A stretch of 64,000 bases of DNA from Streptomyces solicavernae (GCF_029968095.1 NZ_JASCIR010000007.1:1-64000); one strand, 5' to 3'. Numbered from the stretch's first letter, positions 53,313 through 63,790 are shown. Program-made: numbers and translations. The notes: generated by a model from the letters alone, not told the origin.

Positions 53313-54851
53313 ATGCTGCTCGCCGACCTGGCCAGGACCTCACGGGAACTGGCCGCGACCACCGCGCGCTCGAAGAAGCGGGCGCTGCTTGCCGAACTGT
53401 TCGCCGCGATGACACCCGACGAGGCCCCGCTGGTCGTCAGCTACCTGTCCGGGCGGCTGCCGCAGCGCAGGATCGGCGTCGGCTGGGCCGCGTTCAAGGA
53501 GCCGCCGCCCCCGGCCGCGGCGCCCACGATCGAGGTACGGGACCTGCACGCCGCCTTCGACCGGATCGCCGCCGTCGCCGGCCGGGGCGCGCAGGCCGAG
53601 CGCAAGCGCCTGGTGCACGCGCTGCTCGCCGCGGCCACGGAGGACGAACAGCGTTTCCTCTTCGGCCTGTTGGGCGGCGAACTCCGCCAGGGCGCCCTGG
53701 ACGCGCTCGCCGTGGAGGGCCTGGCCGCGGCGGCCGGGGTGGACCCGGAGGCGGTCCGCCGGGCCGTGATGACGGCGGGCCGTCTCGACGTGGTGGCCCG
53801 CTCCCTGGTCGCCGACGGCGCCGCGGCGCTCGACACGTTCCGCCTCGACGTGGGCCGCCCGGTCCTGCCGATGCTCGCGAAGACGGCGCAGGACGTGGAC
53901 GAGGCCCTGGACCTGCTCGGCCCGTGCGCGGTCGAGGAGAAGCTGGACGGCGTCCGGGTGCAGGTGCACCGCGACGGCGACGAAGTACGGATCTTCACCC
54001 GCACCCTGGACGAGATCACCGCCCGGCTGCCCGAAGTCACTGCGTCCGTGAAGGAGTTGGCGTCGTCGCGGGCCGTGCTCGACGGGGAGGTGATCGCGCT
54101 GGACGAGGCGGGCCGGCCGCGCTCGTTCCAGGACATCGCGGGGCGCGTCGGCTCCCGGCTCGACGTCGAGGGCGCCCGCGCCTCGCTGCCGCTGTACCCG
54201 GTCTTCTTCGACCTGCTCTCCGTGGACGGACGCGATCTGCTCGACCGGCCCGCCCGTGAGCGCCACGCCGAGCTGGCACGGATCACACCGGAGCCGCGCC
54301 GGGTGCGCCGCTTCGTGGTCGAGGACCCGGCGGACCCCGAACTCCGCGCGGGCGCAAGGGAGTTCGCCGGGCGGGCGGTCGCGCGCGGGCACGAGGGCGT
54401 GGTGGTCAAGGGCCTGGACGCCCCGTACAGCGCGGGCCGCAGGGGCGCCTCCTGGGTGAAGGTGAAGCCGGTGCACACCCTCGACCTGGTGGTCCTCGCG
54501 GCGGAGTGGGGCCACGGGCGGCGCACGGGCAAGCTGTCCAACCTGCATCTGGGGGCGCGGCGGGCGGACGGCACGTTCGCGATGCTCGGCAAGACGTTCA
54601 AGGGCCTGACCGACGCCGTCCTCGACTGGCAGACCCGCCGCCTCCAGGAGATCGCCGTGTCCCCTCCGGAGGACCGGGTCGTACGGGTGCGTCCCGAGCT
54701 GGTCGTGGAGGTGGCGTTCGACGGGGTGCAGCGGTCCTCCCGGTACCCGGAGGGCGTGACGCTGCGCTTCGCCCGGGTGGTGCGCTACCGCGAGGACAAG
54801 CGGGCGGCGGAGGCGGACACCGTGGAGACGGTCGTCGGCCTGCTGCGCTGA
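53313..54851 (+). CDS. lig: ATP-dependent DNA ligase
   Basis: 512-residue ATP-dependent DNA ligase. The N-terminal DNA-binding domain (residues 1-195) precedes the adenylylation motif EEKLDGVRVQ with Lys210, motif III ARASLPLYPVFFDLLSVDG, motif IV EGVVVKGLDAPY and motif V SWVKVKPVHTLDLVV, then the OB-fold. It joins nicks in dsDNA, complementary to the main NAD-dependent LigA. The ATG at 53313 (MLLADLARTS) matches the usual start; an ATG at 53292 is an alternative. No ligD-Ku genes are nearby. Confidence 0.95.
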   Translation: MLLADLARTSRELAATTARSKKRALLAELFAAMTPDEAPLVVSYLSGRLPQRRIGVGWAAFKEPPPPAAAPTIEVRDLHAAFDRIAAVAGRGAQAERKRLVHALLAAATEDEQRFLFGLLGGELRQGALDALAVEGLAAAAGVDPEAVRRAVMTAGRLDVVARSLVADGAAALDTFRLDVGRPVLPMLAKTAQDVDEALDLLGPCAVEEKLDGVRVQVHRDGDEVRIFTRTLDEITARLPEVTASVKELASSRAVLDGEVIALDEAGRPRSFQDIAGRVGSRLDVEGARASLPLYPVFFDLLSVDGRDLLDRPARERHAELARITPEPRRVRRFVVEDPADPELRAGAREFAGRAVARGHEGVVVKGLDAPYSAGRRGASWVKVKPVHTLDLVVLAAEWGHGRRTGKLSNLHLGARRADGTFAMLGKTFKGLTDAVLDWQTRRLQEIAVSPPEDRVVRVRPELVVEVAFDGVQRSSRYPEGVTLRFARVVRYREDKRAAEADTVETVVGLLR

Positions 54852-54901
54852 CCGGCTCAGCGGAGGTGCGGGGCGGCCCGCAGCCGGGTAGCGCGTACCC
54901 C

Positions 54902-56278
54902 ATGGACTCAGGCTCGCTCCCCATGGACAGCTCACCGGATTCTTCCGGCCACCACACCCAGGAACCCGACCTGCACCTCGCCCCGCAGGCGGTGGGGCTC
55001 ACCGAGCGCGGGGTGCACGGCGTGGCCCTGACCTGGGTCGACAACGCGGGCCTCACCCGCGCCAAGACCGTGCCCCTCGCCCGGCTCGCGCACGCCGCCG
55101 CGCGGGGCGTCGGCATGTCCCCCGTCTTCGACGTGTATCTGGTCGACGACTCCATGACGTCCAGCCGTCACACCGGCGGCCCGGACGGCGACCTGCGGCT
55201 CGTGCCCGACCTGGACCGCCTCACCGCCCTTGCGGCCCAGCCGGGCTGGGCCTGGGCGCCGGTCGACCGCTTCGACCAGCGGGGCGGCCGCTACCCGGGC
55301 TGCCAGCGCCACTTCGCCCGCCGCATGGCCGACCGGGCCGCCGAGCGCGGGCTGCGGCTGCGGATGGGCTTCGAGACGGAGTGGGTGGTCACCCAGGACG
55401 GAGCTCCCGCCGCGACCGGTCCCGGGTACGGGATGACGCGCCTGGTCGAGCTGTCCGCGTACGCCGACGACCTGCTGACCGCCCTCGCCGCGCAGGGCCT
55501 CGACGTGCTGCAGCTGCACCCCGAGTACGCGCCGGGCCAGTTCGAGGTGTCCGTGGCGCCGTCCGACCCGGTGGGCGCCGCGGACGAGGCGGTGCTGGTG
55601 CGGGAGACGATCCGCGCGATGTCCCTGACGCACGGCCTGACACCCGCGTTCGGCCCGGCCGTCACGCCCCGCGCGGTGGGCAACGGACGGCATCTGCACC
55701 TCAGCCTCTGGGAGGGCGAGCGGAACCTGTGCGCGGGCGGGGACGGCCCGTTCGGCATGACGCGGCGCGCGGAGTCCTTCCTCGCCGGCATCCTCACGGC
55801 CCTGCCCGAACTCCTCGCCGTCGGCGCCCCCTCCCCCGCGAGCCATCTCCGCCTGGAACCCTCGCGCTGGGCCGGCGCGTTCCACTGCTGGGGCCTGGAG
55901 AACCGGGAGGCAGCGCTCCGTTTCATCACCGGCGCCCCGGACGACCCGGCCGCCGCCAACGCCGAGGTCAAGTGCTTCGACCCGGCGGCCAATCCGTACC
56001 TGGTGGTCGGCTCGGTGCTGGCCGCAGGCCTGGCCGCCCTGGACTCGGACGCCGCCCTGCCGATGCCGGTCTCCGGTGACCCGGCGGACCAGGGGCAGCC
56101 GCGCCTGCCCACGTCCCTCACGCAGTCCCTGGCCCGCTTCGAGGGCTCGACGGTGCTGCGCGAGGCGATGGGCGACGAGCTGTTCGAGGCGTTCGCGGCG
56201 GTGCGGGCGGCGGAGGCCGAGCTGTTCGCCGGTCACTCCCCGGAGGAGCTGGTGGCCGAGACGAGGGAGCGCTACTGA
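54902..56278 (+). CDS. Glutamine synthetase-like protein (FluG-type half)
   Basis: 458-residue class-I glutamine-synthetase-fold protein. The conserved core is kept in outline: RMGFETEWVV, HPEYAPGQFEVSVAPSDPVG, NGRHLHLSLW and LEPSRWAGAFHCWGLENREA. Compared with true GlnA the ammonium/glutamate-site residues differ, as in gamma-glutamyl-amine ligases and FluG. The gene overlaps the downstream amidohydrolase (TGATG). In fungal FluG the same two domains are fused, amidohydrolase first, so these two genes look like a split FluG. The amine substrate is unknown. Confidence 0.85.
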   Translation: MDSGSLPMDSSPDSSGHHTQEPDLHLAPQAVGLTERGVHGVALTWVDNAGLTRAKTVPLARLAHAAARGVGMSPVFDVYLVDDSMTSSRHTGGPDGDLRLVPDLDRLTALAAQPGWAWAPVDRFDQRGGRYPGCQRHFARRMADRAAERGLRLRMGFETEWVVTQDGAPAATGPGYGMTRLVELSAYADDLLTALAAQGLDVLQLHPEYAPGQFEVSVAPSDPVGAADEAVLVRETIRAMSLTHGLTPAFGPAVTPRAVGNGRHLHLSLWEGERNLCAGGDGPFGMTRRAESFLAGILTALPELLAVGAPSPASHLRLEPSRWAGAFHCWGLENREAALRFITGAPDDPAAANAEVKCFDPAANPYLVVGSVLAAGLAALDSDAALPMPVSGDPADQGQPRLPTSLTQSLARFEGSTVLREAMGDELFEAFAAVRAAEAELFAGHSPEELVAETRERY

Positions 56279-57417
56279 TGGCTGCGCCCGGGCCCGGCCC
56301 GCTGCTCGTCGACCACCACTGTCACGGCGTGCTGCGCTCCCCCGCCGGCCGGGGAGTCTTCGAGTCCCTGCTGACCGAGTCCGACGTCCCCGCCGCGCCG
56401 GGCACGACGTTCTTCGACACCCAACTCGGTTTCGCCGTACGGCGGTTGTGCCCGCCGCTGCTCGGGCTTGCGAAGCACTGCTCACCGCGGGACTACCTCG
56501 CCCGGCGTCAGGAGCTCGGCGTGCGGGAGGTCGGCGGGCGGCTGTTGCGGGCCGCGGGGATCGGGGAGTTCCTGGTCGACACGGGCCTGCCGGGCGACCT
56601 CACGGAACCGGCGGAGCTGGCGGAGCTCGGCGGCGGCACGGCCCGCGAGATCGTCCGCCTGGAGACGCTGGCCGAGCGGGTGGCGGACACCGCCGACGAA
56701 CCCGAGGCCTTTCTCGCCGCCCTGGACACGGCGATCCGTACGGCGTCGGCCACGGCCGCGGGCTTCAAGTCGATCGCCGCGTACCGGCACGGCCTGCGCC
56801 TGGACCCCGCGGAGCCCGCCCGCGAGGAGGCGCTGCGGGCTGCCGCGGCCTGGCTCGACGGGCGCCGCCCCGGCACCCGCCTCGCCGACCCGACGCTGCA
56901 CCGCCTGCTGATCTGGTCCGCCGCCCGCACCGGGCTGCCGCTCCAGCTGCACACCGGCTTCGGCGACCCCGACCTGCGCCTCCAGGACGCCGACCCGCTG
57001 CTCCTGAGCGACCTGCTGCACGCCCTGCGCCCCACCGGCTGCGCGGTCGTCCTGCTGCACGGCTACCCGTACCACCGCTTGGCCGGCTACCTCGCGCACG
57101 TCCACCCGCACGTCCACGCGGACGTCGGCCTCTCCCTCACGCACACCGGCACGCGCGCGTCCGCCGTGCTCGCCGAGCTGCTTGAGCTCACCCCGTTCGG
57201 CAAGCTGCTGTTCTCGACGGACGCCTACGGCCTGCCCGAGCTGTACGTGGTCGGCGCCCACCTCTTCCGCACGGCCCTCGCCGAGCTGACCTCGGGCTGG
57301 GTGGCGGCGGGGGCCTGGTCGCGCCCGGACGCGGACCGGGTGGCGCGGCTGATCGGCGCGGACAACGCCCGGCGCGTGTACGGCTCGCACGGTGCGGGTG
57401 CCGTGCGAGCCGGTTGA
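56278..57417 (+). CDS. Amidohydrolase (FluG-type partner)
   Basis: 379-residue amidohydrolase-fold protein. The N-terminal HxH is LVDHHCHGVLRS; QLHTGFGDPDLRLQ and LLHGYPYHRLAGYLA follow, and STDAYGLPELYVVG supplies the C-terminal Asp. The start codon shares two bases with the upstream stop (TGATG), so it is translated coupled to the GS-like gene. It may release or hydrolyse the gamma-glutamyl amide product made by its partner, giving a cyclic pathway or a reversal step; unproven. Confidence 0.87.
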   Translation: MAAPGPGPLLVDHHCHGVLRSPAGRGVFESLLTESDVPAAPGTTFFDTQLGFAVRRLCPPLLGLAKHCSPRDYLARRQELGVREVGGRLLRAAGIGEFLVDTGLPGDLTEPAELAELGGGTAREIVRLETLAERVADTADEPEAFLAALDTAIRTASATAAGFKSIAAYRHGLRLDPAEPAREEALRAAAAWLDGRRPGTRLADPTLHRLLIWSAARTGLPLQLHTGFGDPDLRLQDADPLLLSDLLHALRPTGCAVVLLHGYPYHRLAGYLAHVHPHVHADVGLSLTHTGTRASAVLAELLELTPFGKLLFSTDAYGLPELYVVGAHLFRTALAELTSGWVAAGAWSRPDADRVARLIGADNARRVYGSHGAGAVRAG

Positions 57418-57434
57418 GCGGTCGTACGGGGCCG

Positions 57435-57482
57435 CCGGAGCCCTCGTACGTACGGGAACCGGAGCCCTCGTACGTACGGGAA
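57435..57482. repeat. 24-bp direct duplicate with internal palindrome
   Basis: CCGGAGCCCTCGTACGTACG and four more bases are repeated twice head to tail after the amidohydrolase stop. Each copy contains CGTACGTACG, self-complementary, so the mRNA can form hairpins between the convergent genes; possibly a terminator. Confidence 0.8.
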
Positions 57483-57512
57483 AAGGTTCCTGCTGCCGAC
57501 CTCGCCCCGGCC

Positions 57513-58535
57513 TCAGGCGCCGTCGGGGTCGGCCCGGTCCAGGGCGGGGCGCGGGGCCGGGCCCGCCTCCAGGAGCTGGTCGGCGGCCGCGGTGTCGGTG
57601 ACCAGGCTGGTCACCAGGCCGGAGCGGAGCACCGCGTCGATCGCCGCGGCCTTGCGCTGCCCGCCCGCGATCGCCACGACCTCGGGGATACGGCGCAGCC
57701 GGTCGGCCTCGACGGTGATGCAGCGCTCGCCCAGGTCACGCCCGACGCGGCGGCCCTCGGCGTCGAAGAGGTGCGCGGACATCTCGGCGGCGACGCCGAG
57801 CGAGGCGTAGTGCGCGCGCTCCTCGTCGCTGAGCATGTCGTGCACCGTCGAGATGCCCGGCTCCCAGGAGCCGATGGACACCGCGGCGACGGTGACCTTG
57901 TCGAAGTACTCGAAGGCGCGGGCGATCCCCGTCTGGTTGCGCAGCGCGGCGGCGGTCGCCGAGTCGGGCAGCAGCATCGGCGCGTAGATCGGGTGCGCCT
58001 CGCCGCCGGAGACCTGCGCGGCCCGCCGGACGGCCTCGACGCTGCCTCGCTCGGCGGTGCCGGCGTCGTACACACCGGTCAGCTGCACGACGGTGCACGG
58101 CGGCAGCTGGTGGAGCGCGGCCGCCATGTGGATGGTGGACCTGCCCCAGGCGAGGCCGAGCACATCGCCCTCGGTGACCAGCTCGCCGAGCAGGTCGGCG
58201 GCGACCTCGCCGAGGTTCTCCGGGTCGGGCGACTCCTCGACGGCCTGCGCCGGGGACTCCACGACGACCGCGTGGCGCAGGCCGTACCGGGCCCGCAGCC
58301 GGTCGGAGCGCTCGGCGTCCAACTCGGCGGGTACGCGGATCTCGATCCGTACGAGATCCCGCTCAAGGGCGGTCTCCAGGACCCTCGCGACCTTGAAGCG
58401 GCTGACGCCGAACTCCTCCGCGATCTGGATCTTGGACTTGCCCTCAAGGTAGAAGCGGCGGGCCATGGCCGCCGCCTGCACCAGCTCAGCGGGTCCCATC
58501 CGCAGGGCCGGCCTCCCCGCTGACATGCCAGTCAC
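57513..58535 (-). CDS. SorC/DeoR-type sugar-responsive regulator
   Basis: 340-residue SorC-family regulator with an N-terminal helix-turn-helix (KSKIQIAEEFGVSRFKVARV) and a large sugar-phosphate-binding domain that resembles glucosamine-6-phosphate deaminase folds (GLAWGRSTIHMAAALHQLPP, GIARAFEYFDKVTVAAVSIG). GTG at 58535 is chosen because GAGGAG lies 7 bases upstream. The gene lies downstream of rpe on the same strand, hinting at a pentose-phosphate ligand, and upstream of it is an 18-bp tandem repeat that could be its operator. Confidence 0.88.
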   Translation of the reverse strand: MTGMSAGRPALRMGPAELVQAAAMARRFYLEGKSKIQIAEEFGVSRFKVARVLETALERDLVRIEIRVPAELDAERSDRLRARYGLRHAVVVESPAQAVEESPDPENLGEVAADLLGELVTEGDVLGLAWGRSTIHMAAALHQLPPCTVVQLTGVYDAGTAERGSVEAVRRAAQVSGGEAHPIYAPMLLPDSATAAALRNQTGIARAFEYFDKVTVAAVSIGSWEPGISTVHDMLSDEERAHYASLGVAAEMSAHLFDAEGRRVGRDLGERCITVEADRLRRIPEVVAIAGGQRKAAAIDAVLRSGLVTSLVTDTAAADQLLEAGPAPRPALDRADPDGA

Positions 58536-58671
58536 GGCGCTCTCCTCACTGCTGTTCACCAGCTCTGCCGCGTGCGGTCCCGTCGGTCACGGGCCGCCGC
58601 ACTCGGACTTCTGCTCACATGCTGTCGTTCCACACGGCTGCGTTCGACACGGCTACGTGCTGCACTGCTGT

Positions 58672-58743
58672 GTTGCTCTGCGTTGCTGTGTTGCTCTGCA
58701 TTGCTGCGTTGCTCTGCGTTGCTGTGTTGCTCTGCGTTGCTGC
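58672..58743. repeat. Four 18-bp tandem repeats upstream of the SorC regulator
   Basis: GTTGCTCTGC(G/A)TTGCTG(T/C) occurs four times in a row, alternating in a 36-bp higher-order pattern. Each unit has TTGCTC and TTGCTG, similar half-sites. Reading the minus strand gives an open frame with ATQSNT hexapeptides (58615-58857), and the plus strand gives Leu/Val/Cys repeats, but neither has coding features. It lies about 140 bp before the regulator start, with only spacer around it (58536-58916). Confidence 0.85.
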
Positions 58744-58916
58744 GTTCACAAGTTCACTCATCGGCTTCCGCTCATCCTTGCAGATGCGGCGACACTTGAT
58801 CAGTCCCGCGGGTTCCCGTTCATCTGCCGGTGGCACACAGGTCGCCGAGTCGGTCACTCGTGGTGGGTCGGTGGCGGTCGGTGGCGGTCGGTGGTGGGTC
58901 AGGGGTCAGGGGTCGG

Positions 58917-59603
58917 TCAGTGGGCGCAGGCCCAGGCCGCGGACGCGGTCACGTCCTCCGCCCTGGCCCGCAGGGCACGCACGGCGGCGGCCGGGTCGTC
59001 CTTGCCGTAGACGGCGGAGCCGGCCACGAACACGTCGGCGCCCGCCTCCGCGCACCGCTCGATCGTCGACTCCGCGACGCCGCCGTCGACCTGCAGCCAC
59101 AGTTCGAGGCCGTGCTTGGAGATCAGCTCACGGGTACGACGGATCTTCGGCAGCATGATGTCGAGGAAGGCCTGGCCGCCGAAGCCGGGCTCCACGGTCA
59201 TGATCAGCAGCATGTCGAGCTCGGGCAGCAGATCCTCGTACGGCTCGATCGGCGTCGCCGGCTTCAGGGCCATGGAGGCGCGGGCGCCCTTGGCCCGGAT
59301 CTCCCGCGCCAGCCGCACGGGCGCGGCGGCGGCCTCGGCGTGGAAGGTCACCGACCCGGCCCCGGCCTCCACGTACTGCGGGGCCCACCGGTCCGGGTCC
59401 TCGATCATCAGGTGGCAGTCCAGCGGCGTGCTCGCGGCCTTGCTCAGGGACTCCACGATGGGAACACCCAGCGTCAGATTCGGCACGAAGTGGTTGTCCA
59501 TCACGTCGACGTGGAGCCAGTCGGCGCCGCGGACGGCCTCGGCCTCGTCGGCGAGACGCGCGAAATCGGCGGACAGGATGCTGGGATTGATCTGAACTGC
59601 CAT
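58917..59603 (-). CDS. rpe: Ribulose-phosphate 3-epimerase
   Basis: 228-residue TIM-barrel epimerase of the pentose phosphate pathway, interconverting ribulose-5-phosphate and xylulose-5-phosphate. [41 protein letters not shown] and [13 protein letters not shown] are the metal and catalytic motifs, and [13 protein letters not shown] closes the barrel. The ATG at 59603 starts the conserved region; upstream in-frame sequence is shadow. Confidence 0.98.
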   Translation of the reverse strand: MAVQINPSILSADFARLADEAEAVRGADWLHVDVMDNHFVPNLTLGVPIVESLSKAASTPLDCHLMIEDPDRWAPQYVEAGAGSVTFHAEAAAAPVRLAREIRAKGARASMALKPATPIEPYEDLLPELDMLLIMTVEPGFGGQAFLDIMLPKIRRTRELISKHGLELWLQVDGGVAESTIERCAEAGADVFVAGSAVYGKDDPAAAVRALRARAEDVTASAAWACAH

Positions 59604-59739
59604 GCCCCAAGCCTGCCATGCCCAGCGCGGATTGCTGTCGGTGTACCGCTCACGTACCCGCCTCGGGGCACCGGCGCGGGCTCCGGGCAGCCTCGCTTGT
59701 AGGCTCGGCGGTCCCCCTGTTCGTGAGGTGAGTTGACTG

Positions 59740-60075
59740 ATGCTGTTCGAATTCCTGCTGGTTGCGGTGGTAGCCCTGCTGATTCTCGTGGCGGGAGGTG
59801 TGGTCCTGGCCGTCGTCCTCGGCAAGCGCAAGAGGCAGCAGCCGTACGCAGCCCCCGGCCAGGCCGCCCCGTATCCCCCCCAAGGGCAGGCGCCGTACCC
59901 GGCGCAGGGGCAGGCTCCATACCAGGCGCAGGGGCAGGCTCCGTACCCGGCGCAGCCCGGCCAGGCTCCCGGTCCGCACCCGCCGCAGGCCCCGAACCCG
60001 TACCCGCCCCAGGCCCCGAACCCGCCCCAGGCCCCGAACCCTTACGGTCAACAGCCGCCACAGCCGGGCCAGTAG
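59740..60075 (+). CDS. Small membrane protein with Pro/Gln/Tyr repeats
   Basis: 111-residue protein. The first 28 residues form one membrane helix ([20 protein letters not shown]) ending in a basic stop-transfer KRKR. The rest is a Pro-Gln-Gly-Tyr-rich repeat tail with GQAPYPAQ units, likely disordered. The orientation (N-in or N-out) is unknown. GTGAGGTGAG precedes the ATG. The type is common in actinobacteria, often as membrane-anchored scaffolds; function unknown. Confidence 0.75.
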   Translation: MLFEFLLVAVVALLILVAGGVVLAVVLGKRKRQQPYAAPGQAAPYPPQGQAPYPAQGQAPYQAQGQAPYPAQPGQAPGPHPPQAPNPYPPQAPNPPQAPNPYGQQPPQPGQ

Positions 60076-60104
60076 ACCCGGGCAAGGCGTTCAGGAAGCG
60101 TCCC

Positions 60105-61544
60105 TCAAGCCGTACGCCGCAGCAGCGCCAGGTACATCGCGTCCGTGCCGTGCAGGTGCGGCCAGAGCTGGATGTCGGGGCCGTCACCGAGGGCCGGTAC
60201 GCCGGGCAACAGCGGGCGGGCGTCGATGAGTTCGGCGCCGCCCTGCCGCTTCAGGACGTCGTCGACCACGGCGCGGGTCTCCGCCAGGTGCGGCGAGCAG
60301 GTCGCGTAGCCGACGACACCGCCGATGCGTACCGCCTTCAACGCCTCCTGGAGCAGGGCGCGTTGGAGCGGGGCGAAGCCGTCCAGGTCCTCGGGGCGGC
60401 GGCGCCAGCGGGCCTCCGGGCGGCGGCGGAGCGCGCCGAGTCCGGTGCAGGGCACGTCCATGAGCACGCGGTCGAAGGAACCGGGCAGCCACGGCGGCCG
60501 GGTGCCGTCGGCGGCCATCACCTGGTACGGGCCGGGGTTGCCCGCAAGCGCCCGCTCGACCAGCTTCGCCCGGTGCGGCTGCTTCTCTGAGGCGAGCAGC
60601 GTCGCGCCCCGCTGGGAGGCCAGCCCCGCCAGCATCGCGGCCTTGCCGCCGGGTCCGGCGCAGCCGTCCAGCCAGCGCTCATCGGCGCCTTCGAGGGGCG
60701 CGTTGGCGAGCGCGAGCGCCACCAGCTGGCTGCCCTCGTCCTGCACACCGGCCCGCCCCTCCCGCACCGGGTCGAGCGCACCGGGCTCCCCGCCCTCGGT
60801 GAGCCGCACCGCGTACGGCGACCAGCGGCCGGGCAGCGCGGACTCCTCGCCGAGCCCGTCGAGCAGTTCGTCGGCGCCGATCCGGCCGGGCCGCGCGACC
60901 AGCGTGACCTCGGGCCGCTCGTTGTCGGCGTCGAGCAGGTCCTCGATCCCGGCGCGGCCGCCGCCCAGCGAGTCCCACAGTGCGGAGACGACCCAGCGCG
61001 GGTGCGAGTGCACAACCGCCAGGTGGTCCTCGGGGTCCTCGTCGTAGGGCGGCGCGACTCGCTCAAGCCAGCCGTCCAGGTCGTCGGCGGCGATCTTCCG
61101 CAGGACGGCGTTCACGAACTTCGCCCGCCCGTCGCCGAGCACGACCCGGGCCAGCTCGACGCTCGCGGACACGGCGGCGTGGGTGGGGATCCGGGTGCCG
61201 AGCAGCTGGTGCGCGCCCAGGCTCAGGACGTCCAGAACGGGCGGGTCGACCTCGCGCAGCGGCCGGTCGACGCAGGCCGCGATGATCGCGTCGTACGTGC
61301 CCTGGCGGCGCAGCGTCCCGTACACCAGCTCGGTCGCGAGTGCCGCGTCCCGCCCGTCGAAGTTCTCCGGCCCTTCCTTCTCCCGCGCCTTGCGCAGCAG
61401 CGGCGGCAGCACGAGATTCGCGTAGGCATCCCGCTCGTCCACCGCCCGCAGCGCCTCGAAGGCGAGGATCCGCACGGGGTCCTTCTGGGGACGCCGGTAC
61501 GGCTTGGCGGGCTTGCGGGGACGACGACGGTGCTGCTCGTTCAC
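60105..61544 (-). CDS. rsmB: 16S rRNA m5C967 methyltransferase (RsmB/Sun)
   Basis: 479-residue protein with an N-terminal NusB-like RNA-binding domain (LAFEALRAVDERDAYANL, LVYGTLRRQGTYDAIIAAC) and a C-terminal class-I SAM methyltransferase. DGCAGPGGKAAMLA binds SAM; MDVPCTGLGALRRRPEARWR and YATCSPH hold the two catalytic cysteines. It modifies 16S rRNA C967. Start GTG at 61544 has GGAGCACC upstream. Downstream of fmt, the usual order. Confidence 0.96.
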   Translation of the reverse strand: MNEQHRRRPRKPAKPYRRPQKDPVRILAFEALRAVDERDAYANLVLPPLLRKAREKEGPENFDGRDAALATELVYGTLRRQGTYDAIIAACVDRPLREVDPPVLDVLSLGAHQLLGTRIPTHAAVSASVELARVVLGDGRAKFVNAVLRKIAADDLDGWLERVAPPYDEDPEDHLAVVHSHPRWVVSALWDSLGGGRAGIEDLLDADNERPEVTLVARPGRIGADELLDGLGEESALPGRWSPYAVRLTEGGEPGALDPVREGRAGVQDEGSQLVALALANAPLEGADERWLDGCAGPGGKAAMLAGLASQRGATLLASEKQPHRAKLVERALAGNPGPYQVMAADGTRPPWLPGSFDRVLMDVPCTGLGALRRRPEARWRRRPEDLDGFAPLQRALLQEALKAVRIGGVVGYATCSPHLAETRAVVDDVLKRQGGAELIDARPLLPGVPALGDGPDIQLWPHLHGTDAMYLALLRRTA

Positions 61545-61634
61545 GAAAAGGTGCTCCGGATCCTGGAATGGGTGCGGTTCCAGCGTAAGTGACGCGCTCG
61601 GATCACCCCGGGGCACCTGTACGAGGTCAGCGCA

Positions 61635-61760
61635 TCAGCCCGTCCGGCGTCTGAGGACGAGGCCGCAGGCCGACGAATCAGCCCGTCCGGCGCTTGAGGA
61701 CGAGGCCGCAGGCCGACGAATCAGCCCATCCGGCGCTTGAGGACGAGGCCGCAGGCCGAT
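61635..61760. repeat. Triplicated 43-bp intergenic element
   Basis: Three consecutive copies of TCAGCCCGTCCGGCG(T/C)(C/T)TGAGG... ending GCAGGCCGACGAA (61635-61677, 61678-61720, 61721-61760) between fmt and rsmB. The core TCAGCCCGTCCGGCG is the same dispersed family as at 30127-30165 and 41075-41140. The gap 61545-61865 contains nothing else recognisable. Confidence 0.9.
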
Positions 61761-61865
61761 TCGACGCCGGCCCACTCGACTCCGACGTCAGGAAGAGGTG
61801 CAGGGACCTGCGGGGCAATCCCCGCGGCGAGCCCCGTACGACGGTGCGGATCCGTGGCCCGCGAC

Positions 61866-62798
61866 CTACTCCCCCAGCCCCTCGCCGGAGGCGATCCGTA
61901 CACCGCGAGCCCAGTCCGCCGCCCGCATCGGCTTCTTCCCCTGCGGCTGGACCCACAGCAGCTCGACGGCGTGCGAACCCGTACCCACGTACACATGGTG
62001 CTTGCCCGCGTCCAGCGCGCCCGGCCCCAGATCCGTACGGTCCGCGGCGGGCTGCACCGACACCAGCTTCAGGCGCTCCCCGCGGAACGTCGTCCACGCA
62101 CCCGGCGCGGGCGTGCAGCCGCGCACCACCCGGTCGACCCGCATCGCGGGCGCGGACCAGTCGATCTCCGCGTCCTCGACCGTGATCTTCGGCGCGAGGG
62201 TGATCCCGTCGGCGGGCTGCGGCACGGCCTTGAGGGTGCCGTCCTCGATGCCGTCCATGGTCGCCGCGAGCAGCCCCGCCCCCGCGAACGCGAGCCGAGT
62301 CAGCAGGTCGCCGCTGGTGTCGGTGGCCCGTACCTGCTCGGTGACCGTGCCGTAGACCGGACCGGCGTCGAGCCCCTCCTCGATCAGGAAGGTGGAAGCA
62401 CCGGTGATCTCGTCCCCCGCGAGCACCGAGTGCTGCACGGGCGCCGCGCCCCGCCAGGCGGGCAGCAGCGAGAAGTGCAGGTTGACCCAGCCCTGCGCGG
62501 GCACGTCGAGCGCGACCCGCGGCAGCAGCGCCCCGTACGCGACGACCGGGCAGCAGTCGGGGCCGATCTCCCGCAGCCGCGCGAGGAAGTCCTCGTCGCG
62601 CGGCTTGCGCGGCTTCAGCACCTCGATCCCGGCCTCCTCGGCGCGCTGCGCGACCGGGCTGGCGATCAGCCGCCGCCCGCGCCCTGCAGGCGCATCGGGG
62701 CGGGTGACGACCGCGGCGACCTCGTGCCGGCCGGAGGCGATCAGGGCGTCCAGGGCGGGAACGGCGACCTCGGGGGTGCCTGCGAAGACCAGCTTCAT
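61866..62798 (-). CDS. fmt: Methionyl-tRNA formyltransferase
   Basis: 310-residue formyltransferase that formylates initiator Met-t[23 protein letters not shown] opens the formyl-THF domain; [20 protein letters not shown] contains the catalytic loop and [14 protein letters not shown] follows; the C-terminal OB-like domain carries [18 protein letters not shown]. The ATG at 62798 matches the conserved start. It is followed by rsmB downstream, and priA-type sequence lies at the far upstream end of the window. Confidence 0.98.
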   Translation of the reverse strand: MKLVFAGTPEVAVPALDALIASGRHEVAAVVTRPDAPAGRGRRLIASPVAQRAEEAGIEVLKPRKPRDEDFLARLREIGPDCCPVVAYGALLPRVALDVPAQGWVNLHFSLLPAWRGAAPVQHSVLAGDEITGASTFLIEEGLDAGPVYGTVTEQVRATDTSGDLLTRLAFAGAGLLAATMDGIEDGTLKAVPQPADGITLAPKITVEDAEIDWSAPAMRVDRVVRGCTPAPGAWTTFRGERLKLVSVQPAADRTDLGPGALDAGKHHVYVGTGSHAVELLWVQPQGKKPMRAADWARGVRIASGEGLGE

Positions 62799-62912
62799 CG
62801 GTGGGCGACTGCCTCTCGGGCGGGGTACATGACGAGCGCACCAGTCTATGGGCTGCTCAAGTCCTGCCGCCCGGCGGCGACCTGGGACCTCGCGCGAAGC
62901 GGCTCCCGGCGA

Positions 62913-62966
62913 GGACTCAGGGGACTCAGGGGACTTAGGGAACTCAGGGGACTCAGGGGACTCAGG
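62913..62966. repeat. 9-bp tandem repeat upstream of fmt
   Basis: Six copies of GGACTCAGG, two of them changed by one base, in the 334-bp region between fmt and the next gene. The region otherwise contains no gene; it ends with the ribosome-binding region of the gene at 63133. Confidence 0.88.
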
Positions 62967-63060
62967 GGCGTACGCCCGGCCGCGCGCCCCGCGCATATGC
63001 GCATACGCCCCCACACCGTGACCACATCGACGGGTGGCGCGTTGGTCAAGAAAGAGTTGA

Positions 63061-63790
<730 letters not shown>

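Noticed and set aside
58615..58857. 80-aa minus-strand ORF with ATQSNT repeats
   Set aside because: It is explained by the 18-bp DNA repeat; no ribosome-binding site, both strands are open in the array.
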